Source of the DNA: Quillaja saponaria
Taxonomy: Eukaryota > Streptophyta > Magnoliopsida > Fabales > Quillajaceae
Assembly (NCBI GenBank): GCA_029379385.1
Contig: CM055615.1
Location: 3,348,001-3,412,000, forward strand
Reading direction: 5' to 3'
Length of the DNA: 64,000 nt
Part shown: positions 48,640 through 63,600 of the stretch, in pieces
Layout of the letters: each line of letters starts with the position of its first letter
How positions within the stretch are numbered: position 1 is the stretch's first letter
Made by a program: the position numbers and the translations under genes
The notes under the pieces: model-generated
The model's input: the letters and a program-made list of their open reading frames with translations, nothing else
The model's database searches: none
What the model was told of the DNA's origin: nothing

Positions 48640-51600
48640 TCAGGAGCAACCAAAACATCTCTTTACAAAGAACAAACTTGATGGCGTTGATTCTGGCTCC
48701 TGCTCTGGTTTCTTCCGAGGAAGCTGCTTAAAGAAGGCTTTTACAGCTCCAGCAACTCCATCCTCATTCTCCATGGCCTTGGCAAGTTCAACTGCACGTT
48801 CCTTCACCTGCCATGATTATTAAATAAGTACATTAGGTAGCTCTCATTTAACTAAAGCACCAAAAAGATTATGCTAGAGTTCCATAAAATAAATTTTGCC
48901 TTTTTTACGATACACTTAAACTACTACTATAAGGCTGGGGTTTATGTTAGGTATGAATGATGAGTGTTCAGTCTGCCAATTCATAGTCACCAACATACGA
49001 CCCACATTTGAGGATCTTAGCCCCAATATCCACCACTAAACTCTATTGAAATGTATGCACAAGCAGTGGATTAATGAACTAGAAGCTTTTGGAAGGCTAT
49101 CCACCACCAATTCTAGGGTTCGCTCCCGGGATCAGTAGTTCATGATTTTATCCTTCAGGGCAATTTCCAAAAACAAACCCCAAGGCTAAAATTATGCTCA
49201 ATGATGGATATGCTCACATGCATGAGACCACTCGATTATGATGTGTAACTTGTGGTTATCTCTCCTTGAGCATAATTTTGTACTAGACCTGTGCTTCTGT
49301 TGGTTCCCCTAGCCTTTTCCATATCCATAAAAGACATAAAAAGAGAGAATAATGAACCACAACCAATATCTGTTATGCATAAAAAGCTGGTCACTTTCAA
49401 ATGAGGCATGCTCCAAACTCTGGATTAAATATCAAACTTCCATCATAAAATTTACCATTTCAGCAAGATCAATAGTTACCTTGGGATCTAGCATAAAGTT
49501 AATTGCATCAACCAACTTGGGAAGTGAGAACTCATCAACTGGGATAGGGGAAGGGCCAACTCCTCTGTCATGTACTCGCTCACCCCAGAATGGTTGGTCA
49601 CCAAAGAAAGGTACTATGGTCGTTGGGCACTATCATGCAGAAACATTGATCAACCAGAAGGAAGAACCCGATAATAGGAAGATGAGTAAAGATGATTCAA
49701 GAAGCTATAAACTATGAAATCCTTACTGCAGCTTTTAGCCCAGCAGCTGTTGTTCCAGCACCACCATGATGCACCTGAAAGAAAAGCACAAAATAAAATT
49801 CTACCAACATTTAAAAAGCACAAATACAAATCCATCTTGAGGAATCAAAAATCAAGAAAACAAAATCACAAGCTATTGGCAGAAAATTAGTAACCACTCC
49901 TAAATCCTACTTTATCCATTTGACCAGTAAAAAGTATGCTCTGAAAGAACCACAAACCTGAAAACCATCAAAACATAAAGTGAATATGATCCTTCATGTT
50001 CAGAATCCTAATCCCCAAACAAGCTCTCTGATTCAGTCAATGTGCTCCAATTTAAGATTCTTATTATTATTTCCACATATTAAAAGTCCAACAGACATTA
50101 TCGTTTCATATATTTGGTTATAAATTACAATCACAATAGTGGAGCATTACATGATTGCCAATTTATCTATGATATAACTTTTATAACATCTGACTTCAAT
50201 AAAGGAATATCTAACCAACTTTGCATGATTGCCATAATCAACAAATACTAATGCATATTGTTGCCATTCATAAGGATCATTTTTGGCCTTTTCAGTTAAG
50301 TGCAAACCAAGGCTGCTAAAGGATTAATATCATGAAGATCACATATTTAAATCATCTAGTACAGTACCTCAAAGTACAATCTTATTTTTCTAATTTAATT
50401 AACAATTGTCACACGGAAAATTCTACATTATGCAAGGATTTATTAGACAGAACAAGATTGAGAAGGAACTTGAAAATAACAAAAACCCAGATTCCCCTAT
50501 ATATTCCATCTTCAGTTAACTTTCCTAGAAGACTAAATCATCACCACCATCTTCATTGACCTCCTTCGTCGTCCTACTAGCCTCCCCTGTAAAAGCACAT
50601 AAAGCTTTTCTCATGCAGTCACTGATCAAGACAGGTAGGTAAATAACCTACAATCAAGATTACTCCATATTACATTCCTAAAAGGTATGTCCTTTCCTCA
50701 TTTCTGTTTATTGGCAATTATAACCAGATTAACTTGTGATCAATAAACATTAAAATCTTCCTTACCCATCTGACTGTGTACTTCTTATATACTGTGATAT
50801 ACATGTAAATTTTAGCCTTGAAGCTTGATATTTTGACAAAGATTGTATATAATACACACAAACACATATAGGTATATTTGTTATAATTCTCTAAAAAACA
50901 TACTCAACTGTTGTGATATACCAAGTGGTCCAAACCACACCTTAAAAGGACTAACAATGAGCCGAGCTCAACTAAGGTCAGTGAAGCATACCATTAAAGG
51001 CCAATCTAAAGATAAATGGGTTTGTTAGTTGGTGGCTAGCCCATAGTCTTAATTAGTCTATTTAGGGTTTATTAAATAATTATTGTTTAAAATACTGTTC
51101 ACGATACTATAGCTACAGCTACTGTAACAGCTGGTTATTAGATTATTGTTGGTGTAAATATATATTTGTATACGACAAGAAACTAAAATTCGTTCTGAAA
51201 TACTATTTCAATAAATCCAAAAACGAAAATTATTCGGGAAACAACATGGAAATTAGGGGTGTGCAAGACCCTATCAAAACCAACCAACTGACTCGAAACG
51301 ACCCCATTAAATTGACAACCGATTTTTTAACATACCTGTCATTTGGAATTTTAAATTAAGTTTGGTTTGGTTTGATTTTTTTGGTTGTGATATTTTTTAA
51401 TATAGGTTAATCGAACCGAACCGACATTATAAATTAAATATATATTTTATTTTTTTATATAAGAAATTAAATATTATATATATTAATAGCTTAATTCTAT
51501 GCATTTATATTTATTACATATGTTAATAACTTAATTAATTTTATTATATATATGCATAAATAATTAAATTTTTAAGTAAAATATTGATTTAAGGCTTCAA

Positions 51601-54600
51601 AGGTAAATAAAATGTTTAAAATTTTAAAACCACCTAACCCGACCCTAATCAACAGTACCGAACCAACCCCCCATAGATACATAAAAATAAAAGTCCATCC
51701 TCCAAATTCAAAAACTAACAGACCCAAACTAAATCGACCTTTATTTTTTAGGTTTGGAAGTCGGGTGAATTTTTTGGAGAATCGACCCAATGCTCACCCC
51801 TAATGGAAAAGTATAATGTGAAAGTTAGAAAGAGAAAGAGAAAACCCAAGTATTTGTGCATGAAAATCAGTGAGTATAATCTTCAAACTGATGCTATATT
51901 TATACTATATGAATGTGTAATATACAAGTTAAGTCAACTATGATACAGCCTAAATCAAGGCTAGAAATAAAGAAACAAACTAAACAGAGAAACTACATAA
52001 GGAAACTATTCCAACTCCACCCTCAAATTGAAGCATATAAGTTATATGTACTAAGCTTGTTATAAAGATATTGAAGTCAGTCAACTCCTAAGAACTTAGT
52101 AAACAAATCAACTAACTAGTATTCAAACTTCGCATACACTGTTTTAATTGTGTTATCTAGGAGCTTCTCTCATAACAATCAACCTCTACATGTTTTGTTC
52201 TTTCATGAAACATTAGATTAGAGGTAATATGTAAAGCAACTTGATTATCACATATTAATCCCATTGGCTGTAAGTTCTGAAACCCAATTTCTTCCAACAA
52301 GTGTTTCAGCCAAACCAATTCAGCAGTAGTATGAGTCATTGTTTTATATTTGAATTCAGGATTGGATCTTGCAACAACAGTTTACTTTTTACTTTTTCAC
52401 GAAACAAGATTTCCTCTTTAAAAGACACAATATCTTATTGTGGATCTTCTGTCAAAATAAAAGTTAGCCCAATCTGCATCACTGTAACTTGGACAGAATT
52501 GGAATTATATTTATAGCCCAAATTGTATCCAGACAATGTCCTTGAACCAATGTGTGTCCATGATCAGCGTTGACAAGCTTGTGCGGTGGCCCATAAGATT
52601 GTACGACCTTACGTTCCCATGCCACCACCTTGAGTGCTAAGGATCATCCTCTGCAAAACTCAGAAGCAAGATCGTGGGAGCGGCAAAAGACTCATGAGAT
52701 CGCGAGTTAGTGGCCAATACACCAATTCTGAATAAACGCTATATGGGGTCGAAATTACAATTGGACAATAAAATGAGATTTAGAAAAGTAATAACATAAT
52801 CAACATGAAACACTATTTATGTTGTTCTCAATGATCATTTTCTCAAATTCTGAATTATGTATCAATCTTCAATTATTCTTAAAGAAACTATTTATAAGAT
52901 GAAGAATGATAAGGCAATGGGTCCGGATGATATCCTTATAGAAGTTTGGAGATGCCTAGAAAATATTGCTGTATCTTGGCTCACAAATCTTTTTAACAAG
53001 ATTTTAGTGACCACGAACATGTCCGATGAATAAAGAAAGAGTACGTTGATCCTTATTTATAAAATAAATAAAACATTCAAAGTTGTACGAACTATTGAAG
53101 AATAAAACTTATAACTCATACAATGAAGCTGTGCAAAATAGTGATTGAGCGTAAACTTAGAAATGAGACTCTAGTTTCTGAGAATTAATTTGGCTTTAAG
53201 CTAGAAAGATCTATAATGGAGGCTATTTTCTTACTTAGGAGATTAATGAAGAAATATAAAGAAAATAAAAAAGATCTTCACATGGCCTTTATTGATCTAG
53301 AAAAAGTGTATGATAGCGGACCGAGACAAGTTTTGTGGTGGGTTCTTGAGAAGAAAAAGGTTCTAACTAAATATGTAGAAATTATTAAATATATGCATGA
53401 AGGAGTAATAACTAAGGTGCAGACCGTAGATGGTATGACTGAAGAGTTCTCGATCATGATAGGTGTTCACCAAGGTTCATCTATAAGCCCTTACCTATTT
53501 GCTTTAGTCATGGATGAGCTTACTCATACTATCCAGAATTGGGCTCCGTGGTGCATGTTGTTTACCAACGATATCGTGTTAGTAGATGAAATTAGACAAG
53601 GTTTAAATTCCAAATTAGAATTGTGGAGGAACACATTAAAATCTAAATGATTTTAGGTTGAGTCGAACAAAAACCGAATATCTGGAGCATGATTTCAGTG
53701 ACACTAGAGGAAGCCTGGCTAAAATAACTTTGGATAGTCAAGCAATCTCTATATCGTGTTTAAGTATTTATGTTTATTCATACAAAAAGATGGTGCAATT
53801 GAGTATGATGTAAACCATAAGATCAAGACAAGGTGAGTGAGGTGGCGAAGTGCTTCAGGTGTTTTATATGATCCCAAAATCCCAAAGAGGTTGAAAGAAG
53901 AATTCTATAAGACGGACAGTGAGACCACCTATGCTGTATGGTACCGAATGTTGGACAGTCAAGAAATAACACTCACATAAGATAAGAGTAGCCGAAATAA
54001 GAATGTTGGGATGAATGACAGGACATACAAGAAAGGATAAAATACGAAATTACAAAATCCACAAGAAAGTGAATGTAGCACCTATAGAGGAAAAAATGAG
54101 GGAGAATCGCTTATGTTAGTTTGGACATATCTAGCGTCGGCCAATGGACGCCGTAGTTAAGAAATGTGACTTTGTGTAGTGGTTTAGAAATAGTAGAGGG
54201 AGACCGAAACTTACATGAAGACAGTCATTGAAAAGGATATGACAGATCTAGACATTACTGAAAATAATGCCTTGGATCGATGCGAATAAAGAAAAATAAT
54301 TCATATAACCAACCCTAACTAGTTTGAGATTTAAGGCTTAGTTGAGTTGGTTGTTAATTTGATGACGGTGCATTTGATTTGTTGATGACCCATTGTTTAA
54401 AAAAAAAAGATCTCCATTTAGTTCAGAAAGGTCTAACAGTTGAAAAATGCTCCAGAAAATAGAACTGATTTGGGTTAGAAACACGATATCCCAGTTGAAG
54501 GGAACAAGAGAAAAGTAAAATACAAGTACTGCTCAAAGATTGGAACTGGTGAAATTTTTCAGTTCAAGCACCATCTTATAGGCATTAGAGAAGATACAAT

Positions 54601-57600
54601 GACATGTGTAAGTGTTCCAGATAATGTGAAAGATAAAATGAGAATTTTCTTGGATAAATTAGAAAGGGAAAAGTGAAAAACAAAAAAAGGATTTTAGAAG
54701 ATAGTGAAAGTGATATGGAAGAGGCAGAAATTGTACAAACAAGTAAAGGGAAAAGGAAAGAAATCAAGAGATATTTGTACAGAATTCTATTGGGGTTGGA
54801 AATAACAAAACACTAACAACAATAAATCAGTGGGCTAAAAAGGATTTGCAAAGAAACATGTTAAAGATAGTTCAATTTTTCAACACAAGTGTTATCCCTT
54901 TTAATTGTGTGAAAAATCCTAAATTTGCTAAAATGTTGGAAGCAATTGGGAAGTATGATTGTGGGCTCAAAGGTGGTTTGTTACTTCATTGATTGTTATA
55001 GTCAAACTACTTAGGTATATCTGATGCGTGCAAAAAAATAAAGTGTTTCAATGCTTTCAGATGTTTCATAAGATAATTTGCACTCAATTTAATGCTAAAT
55101 GTAAAGTTTTGAAAAGTAATAATTGGACTGAGCATACTGAGGAGTCCTTCTAAAACTATCTTTGTGATCATGGTATAATCCATCAAAATAGTTATGTTAA
55201 TACCCCTGTTTAGAATAGTATTGTAGAATAAAAAATAAAAAAAAAGCAACATCTATTAGAGGTAGCAAGGTTGTTGATGTTCACTATGAATGTTCCAAAA
55301 ACTTATTGGGGATGCAGTTCTCTCATATGCTTTTCTTATCATTTGTGCCATTACAAGCTTTCGATTTTAAGACTCCTTCGGACCTTCTTCCAGGTAACTG
55401 TTCATTCATTATTCCTCCTAAAGCTTTTGGATGTGTCTACTTTGTGCATGCATGAGCACAGAAAGGACATTAGCAAACTTGATCCCAAAACTTTAAAATA
55501 GATCTTTATTGGGTATTCTATAACTTAAAAGGATATAAGTGCTACCACCCACCTACCAAGAAGATTTTGTCAGTATAGATGTTACTTTAGATGTATTATG
55601 GGTAGTATATTCATTTGTGGAGAAAAATAACATGGAGAAGGAAAATGAAGATATTGTAAATAAGGAAAGTATACTTAGGGTTAAGAAAGTGAATGACGGT
55701 GAAAAGGGTGAAACTCTTAATGGCAGTAAGGGTCTTACGAGATTGGCAAAGGATGATTTGCTTACACATAGTCATAAAAATGTCAGAGCTACAGCCATCA
55801 AAAGTACATCCACCCAAGAGTCAATCCCGAACTCAGTTCCATAAACAACACAAGCTGCTTCCAATTTTAAGTCTCCAGATTCTCTTCCTTTTTCTTCTTC
55901 AAATTTACCTTATGATAATCATATTATTGATGATATTAATCTCCGCGATGCAATTAGAAAATAAGTCATGCACTCATCATCCCCAATCTAATTATATAAT
56001 TCGTTGACTACATCTTATAGAGCTTTCTTGTCCTCTTTGGCTTCCAACAATCTCAAGCCTCATGTAGCATCAGAAGAAACAAATCACAACAATTGCTAGG
56101 CCTGTTTGGGCCATTGGCCAAGCTTTGCCCAACTTTCTAAATGAGCAGACCCAGTTGGGGGTGGGCAAATGGCAGACCAAGCACTATCAACAAATTTGTC
56201 ATGCAATAAATGTAGTGGTTGTATTGCAACTTTCAAATGTCTACAGTATTTAGAGAAACTGCTGAACAAATAACAAGAATAAGTAATCTCACCACAGCCT
56301 TGCACTGTAAGAAAAGCCAGTCGTGAGGAACATTATCCAATAAGTATATGAAGTCCTTTGGTTCTGCCACTGGCAAGAAACATAATTTAGTAGGAGAAGA
56401 AGACAACTCAAATTGTAAGTATAGTAAAAGAAAGAAACTACAATATCATCACTAAGTCTTACAATCCCCAAGACCACCCCATCCTTTATTAATAATGCCC
56501 CTCTGTCCAGTCTTCTCCAATGCTTCTACAATTATTTGAGTCATTTTCTTCGGTTCTTCAACAGGCTGAAATGAAAGGAAGAGTAGAATTTAGAATAAAC
56601 ACCATACAAACAGCATATGTATCAGTGCGGTGAGCCAGCAGGAAACAAAAATAGTACCATTCTTTTGGACACTCCATTCTATAAAGATTTTGTTTTTATA
56701 ATTAAATATCATTCTGGGTGCTCAAGATTAACTGAAGTTGGAAGCAGTTGTGGTTACTTGTCAATAAACTTAAGATACAATATCCCAGTTCACCACAAAA
56801 TATGTACAACACAACCACCAAATCAATCAAAAGGGATGAACCAAAATACCTCATGATAATAAAAATGGGAAAAGAAGCCCATATGTTGAAACTAAATGCC
56901 CTCATAGTCATAGTACTTTTAAATAACTGAGTAATAACAAGCATATACTTTATAAAATATGTAAGGAGTATTATTTTGAGAGAATCAATCAGCGAAACCG
57001 AATACCCCATCAACAGTGCAACTCCTTGTGTTATTATGAGAGAATCCAATCTGCTTAAACATAACAAGACTTAAGGACTTAACAGTCTTTCCCCCATAGT
57101 TTCCTTGGCTTTTCATAATTAATAGAATAGAAGAATGAACAATGAAGTTTCTGCAATCTGTCAAGTTTTGACTTCTCTATTTTATATATTTGAAGAGCTA
57201 GCTACCTTGATCCCTTGGCCACAAGGATTCACTAATTTAAGGCCTACAAAAGATCATGTGACAACAATATTCCTTAAAATCTTGGCATTATGATCTAACC
57301 ACACACCAAATCACTCAAAAGAAAATGCACAAAACCAAGAGAGCCTTACATAAACTAGAGTACTAGACAAGTCATGATGGCGTGTCAGTGACAGTCTGCA
57401 TACAGACCTGGCGACCACAAGTCTTCACTAAATCCACTATATCACTATTTACATGAATAGGAATTTCTACCTCGTTGCACATTAGTGGCAGTTCCATGCA
57501 TCAGCCACCTTGTTGGAAATGAATATACTACCCATAATACATCTAAAGGTAAATGATCAAACATGGAACATGATCTCATTGTTCCAGACCAGTGTCACCT

Positions 57601-60600
57601 ATTTTGTGGTCTGCAGTTGTTGAAGGCACTTTGGTTTATAAGTTGTAGAATGGGGGTAGGCTTAGTTAGAACTTGGAACTCTAGTTAGGGTTGTGGTACC
57701 GTTGAAGTGACTCTTCTAGGGTATTTTACACATATATGCATGCAAAAATATATAATCATTGCATAAAACAAATACAGATAATAGAATAAAGATAAAAAAG
57801 ACCAGTCAAGACTTCAAACTGTTCCAATGGTTTAATGCTTATGTATCTTCGTTCCTTGATTTCTTGAAACATGTTTCGGGGTCACATATTTTGTTGAAAT
57901 GGAACAGAACCCACCACAATCTGGCTCATTTGGGGGTAGTAAAATGGTCAGCATTGTTCCAAACTAATACCGAACAACTGTGTATCTCATTCTTTAAGGT
58001 CCCATTTGGTTAAAGATAATTCTTCGCTTTAGGTTTCTGGATTTGTTGGAACCGAATGGAGAAAAGTATATTTAACATGTTTTTGTGTTTTTAGACTTCT
58101 AGTAGTGGCCTTTTTTTTTTCTTTTGAGATACCAATTATGCACTCTGATGGATGGATTTGAACCTCAGGCCCTACTCTGTGTTGAAACTTACTTTTTGTC
58201 AACAATTTTCAGCAAAAGCCTAAACCAGAAAGTCCAGAAAAGACAGGGGGCAAAGACAAGCGAGATAAACACTTAGTGCAACAAGAGCTCTCAGTATTTT
58301 TCTTCTCACACAAATAACTGGATCTAATACCTTTTTCTACGCTTGGAATAGTCAGCACTTGTAAGTTCAGAAATTCCCCACACAGGGTAGGTGCTAAATC
58401 AAATCAGTTAAAGAATTTAATCTTTCTGTTTATCCTGAAATTGTTAAGCAGTTTAATGGTACCACGGCCCAAGGTGGGAAACCAGTTTGCAACTGCTGCA
58501 AGACATAATAATGCACTGAATGGAACTAAACACAAGGAAGGAAACAGTTCAGCACTACTGCAAGACATAATAATGCAGTAGGTGACTAGTGCACTAGACT
58601 GCTAGCTGCCAGGATGAACAATGAGGCATGATCAAAGTACATGAATGAAAAACCATCCTATACGGATGACTTCCTAGTGCCAAAAGAACAGAAGAGAATT
58701 TCCAGGGCATTATCGTCTTTTGTTGTTAGTATTTAAGTTTATTATTATCTTGTTATAATCTGTTAGTTGACCTATGGAGAGATTTTAGCTAATCAAATCC
58801 CTAGAATTAAGGGTCAGTAATTATGGGTGATTAGGAGAGATTTGTGGTGTTTTATTTTAGGTAAGATTTGGAGAGATTTTCTCCCTTGTAATTAATTCCT
58901 AAGCTGTATATATTGAGTCTTCTGCAATAAGAGAAATATACTGAAATACAAAAACATACGTGTTACTACATGGTATCAGAGCATTCCGCTTAAAACACGT
59001 TATGAATACTAGTCCATCTTGTGGTTCATCCCAAACTGGACCGTCTCCTTCACATAACAATGGAGGAGTCGGCCAGATCGAATCAAACAATAATATCCCC
59101 AAATCTTCCCATCACCATCCACAAACTCAATGACCACAATTACATTCAGTGGTCTCAATCTGTGAGAATGTTCGTGAGTGGAAAAGGAAAGTATGAGTAT
59201 CTTGTCAGAGTGAACAAACCTGCAGATGAGAAGTCAGCAGAATACAAAAAATGGGATGTTGAAAACAATATGGTGATGTTATGGCTAATAAACTCCATGA
59301 CAGTCGAGTTGAGTCAAGATTTTCTTCTATTCGAAACAGCAGCACAGATATGGGAAGCTGCTAAGGAGAACTATTCAAATATTGACAATAAGGCTGAAAT
59401 CTTTGGAATAGAAGGTCTCATACATGACTTAAGGCAAGGAGACATGACGGTGACTCAATACTACACTACTCTAGCCCGCTACTAGCAACAATTAGATATG
59501 TACGAGAAGACAGCCTGGAGATGTACTGAAGACAGTCAGAAATACAAGGAGATCATGGAGGAAAAACATGTGTTCAAGTTTCTCTATGGCTTGAACTGAG
59601 ACCTAGATGATGTTCAGGGAAGGATTCTAGCCAGCAGACCTATACCTAAGGTTAGGAGTGTGTTTGCAGACGTGAAAAGAGAGGAAAGCAAACGCAAGGT
59701 TATGATGGGAAGTATTTTACGCCCTGGCTCTAGTGATGGTTCCAATTCTGAAAGCTCTGCTTTGCTGGTTAGAGGTAATTACTCCGGTTTAAATGATTCA
59801 CAATCAAGAAGAGGAGGACGTCCATGGTGTGATCATTGTAAGAAACCAGGACATACCCGAGAGAAGTGCTGGCACATCCATGGAAAACCTGCAGATTGGA
59901 GACCTAGGAAGCAAGGTCAATACCGAGAAGGCCATGCTCATCAAGCAACTGCCTCTGCTAAGTCTAGTACTCCTGAACCTACAAACCGAGAGCTGTTGGA
60001 GATAATTCAGAGGCTGACAACACAAACAGGTTCTGCAAATTCCCATTCTACAGTCATAGGCACTGGGGCTGTAGCTCAGAAAGGTAATTCCTTACATGCT
60101 GTAGTAGCTAAAATTGATTTTGAGAAGGTCTGGATTGTAGATTCTGGTGCCTCAGACCACATGACAGGTGATTCAAGTCTATTTTTTGAATATAAAGATG
60201 TTAATGATGATTTGAGCGTAAAAATTGCTGATGGATCAATATCTAAGGTGAAAGAAGTTGGAAAGGTGGTTATATCAAATGACTTAACGTTGGATTCTGT
60301 TTATTTGTTCCAACTTTGAGATGTAATCTTCTGTCCGTAAATAAAATGACTAAGGACAGACCCTATCTAATTAATTTTTCTGGTGATTTATGCAAATTTC
60401 AGGACCGGAAATCTGGGAGGACGATTGGCAGTGCTAAGAATCAATTCGGACTCTATCTTCTGCGAGTAACATCTAGTGCTGATAGACATTCTAGTGAGTG
60501 TGCTAAGTTAGGTTTACAAGTCAATTTTCAAAATAAAGATGCAGTGAAACTATGGCATCTTAGATTAGGTCATCCAAGCTTAATGTATCTTGAGAAACTT

Positions 60601-63600
60601 TTTCCTTCATTGAGTATCAATAAAATGAAAGTCTCATTTAGTTGTGAAACTTACATGTTATCTAAGCACACTAGAAACACATACCAATCTCATCCACAAA
60701 TACAAACTCATCCTTTTTCTATGATACATAGTGATGTTTGGGGGCCTATGAGAGTCAATAACATTTCAGGTTCAAAATGGTTCTTTTTATTTATTGATGA
60801 TCACACAAGGGTTACTTGGGTATATCTTATGAAAGAAAAATCTGATGTTACTCGTTTGTTTCAAAATTTCCACAAAATGATTCTTACCCAATTTCAAACC
60901 AAAATCAAAATTCTTAGAACTGACAATGGGACAGAATATTTTAAGTCTCTCTTAAATGAACTTTTTGAAAAAGAAGGTATTATTCACCAAAGTTCATGCG
61001 TAGACACACCACAACAAAATGGTGTCGGAGAGGAAAAATAGACATCTTCTAGAGGTAGCGAGATCACTCCTGTTTGAAAACAATGTCCCTAAATATTTCT
61101 GGGGTGAGGCTGTTCTAACAGCTACTTACTTGAGCAATAGGCTTCCATCTAGAGTTCTAAACTTCAAAACTTCAAAACACCTATCCAGACTCTACAAATG
61201 TCATTCCCAACCAACACATTAATCTTACATATTCCTGTTATGGTGTTTGGATGCACTGCATTTGTTCACATACATGCTCGGTTCAGAAATAAACTTGATC
61301 CTAGAGCACTAAAGTGCATTTTTCTAGGGTACTCTGCAAGTCAAAAAGGGTATAAGTGTTATTCTCCTAAGAAGAAAAGGTTTTTTGTTTCTATGGATGT
61401 TACCTTCTTTGAGAATCATCCGTTTTATCCTAAAAATCAGGAGAGTGAGTTAAGATCACCAAGTCCAGCTCTAGATCTCTTTGAACCGATTGAACCCGAG
61501 AGTACAGTGAGCAAACAGAGTCATTTTGAAGAGGAAAATACACAAACTAGAGAGACAGAACCTGAAGAGCAACAAAACAGCCTAAATACAGAACCTAGAA
61601 AGGAACATAGTAACCTTAAAACACACACAGAACCAAAATTACTTGTCTATTAGCGCAGGAATAAAGCTCAAAGAGGAGAAGAATCTGTACAGATGCCTCA
61701 AAACTACCAAGAAGTCATAATAGATAACCGGGGTATTGAAACTGAGGAAGTGGTAAGTGAGGAATTTTTTGAAGATGCTAATTTACACTTACCTATTGCT
61801 CTAAGAAAAGGGGTTAGAGCATGCAGGAACCAGCCCAGGTATCCTATAGGAAATTATATCTCCTATGGAAAACTTTCAGCCGGCTTTAAAGCATTCACTA
61901 CAAATCTGACAGAAGCTACAATTCCTGCCACAGTTCATGAAGCTTTGAAAGACTCACGATAGAGAAAGACAGTAAAAGAGGAGTTAGATGCCTTAGAGAA
62001 AAATGAAACGTGGAAGATCATTCAACTACCTGTGGGGAAGAAAACAGTAGGCAGCAAATGGGTATTTACCATCAAACACAAGGCAGATGGCAGTATTGAT
62101 AGGTTTAAGGCTTGCCTAGTAGCAAAAGGGTTCACCCAATCATATAGCATAGATTATCCGGAGAAATTCGCTCCTGTAGGCTAAACTTAATACTGCTCGG
62201 GTATTACTATCTCTAGCTGCAAACTTGGACTGGAAACTACATCAAATGGAGGTGCAAAACGCCTTCTTGAATGGAGAACTTGAGGAAGAGGTGTATATGG
62301 ATGTTCCAACAGGTTTAGAAAAAAACAACAAAGGTAGGAGAAGTTTGTAAACTGCAGAAGTCCCTTTATGGACTCAAGCAGTCTCCAAGAGCATGGTTTG
62401 TGAGGTTTACAAAGCTTGTAACAGAAGTTGGGTATAGGCAGAGTAATGCAGATCATACTCTGTTTATAAACCACCTCTCAGACGGTAAAAAGGTTATTTT
62501 GAGTGTTTATGTTGATGATATCATCCTAACTGGAAATAGTGAGGATGAAATCAAGCGGATGAAGAGCTATCTAGCACATGTGTTCGAAATCAAGGATCTT
62601 GGAGAGTTAAGATACTTCCTAGGCATGGAGATAAGAAGAACCAGCAAAGGTATTTCAGTTTCACAGAGAAAATACAATTTGGATTTGTTAAAGGAAACCA
62701 ATATGCTAGATTGCAAACCTAGTGAGACACTAATGGAACAAACTGCGAAGTTCAATGTTAATGGTGACAGTGCTGCTGTGTATAAAGGAAGATATCAGAG
62801 ATTAGTTGGAAGACTGCTGTATTTATCTCATACTCGTCCAGACATAAGCCATTCCATTAGTGTACTAAGCCAATTTATGAACGATCCTAGAGAAGAGCAC
62901 CTAAATGGGGTGTATAGGATATTAAGATACTTAAAAATGGCACCGGGCAAAGGTTTATATTTCAAGAAAAACACAGACAGAGACTTGAAAATATTTACAG
63001 ATGCATATTGGGCTGGATACCCAATAGACCGAAGGTCCACCTCAGGATATTGTGCATTTCTATATGGAAACCTAGTTAGTTGGAAGAGTAAAAAGCAAAC
63101 AGCTGTTGCGCAAGTCAGAATTAGTAAGGGAGCTGAAGATGGAAATCAAGGAACCGGTAACCATTCTGTGTGACAACCAGTCTGCCATTTGCATGGCCAA
63201 AGATCCGGTGCACCATGATAGAACGAAGCATGTCAAAATAGATCGACATTTCATCAAAGAAAGGATTGAAGACAAGACTGTGGAGTTGTTATACATTCCC
63301 ACAGCAAGTCAGACAGCAGATGTCTTTACTAAGGCTTTATCAAGAGTTATGTTTGAAGCAATGATTTCCGAGCTGGGTCTCATTAACATTTATGACCCAG
63401 CTTGAGGGGGGGGGTGTTGTTAGTATTTAAGTTTATTATTATCTTGTTATAATCTGTTAGTTGACCTATGGAGAGATTGTAGCTAATCAAATCCCTAGAA
63501 TTAAGGGTCAGTAATTATGGGTGATTAGGAGAGATTTGTGGTGTTTTATTTTAGGTAAGATTTGGAGAGATTTTCTCCCTTGTAATTAGTTCCTAAGCTG

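Noticed and set aside
58150..58185. Possible tRNA T-arm ('ggatttgaacctc') on the minus strand
   Set aside because: The flanking bases do not form a T stem, and no anticodon or acceptor stem can be built around it.
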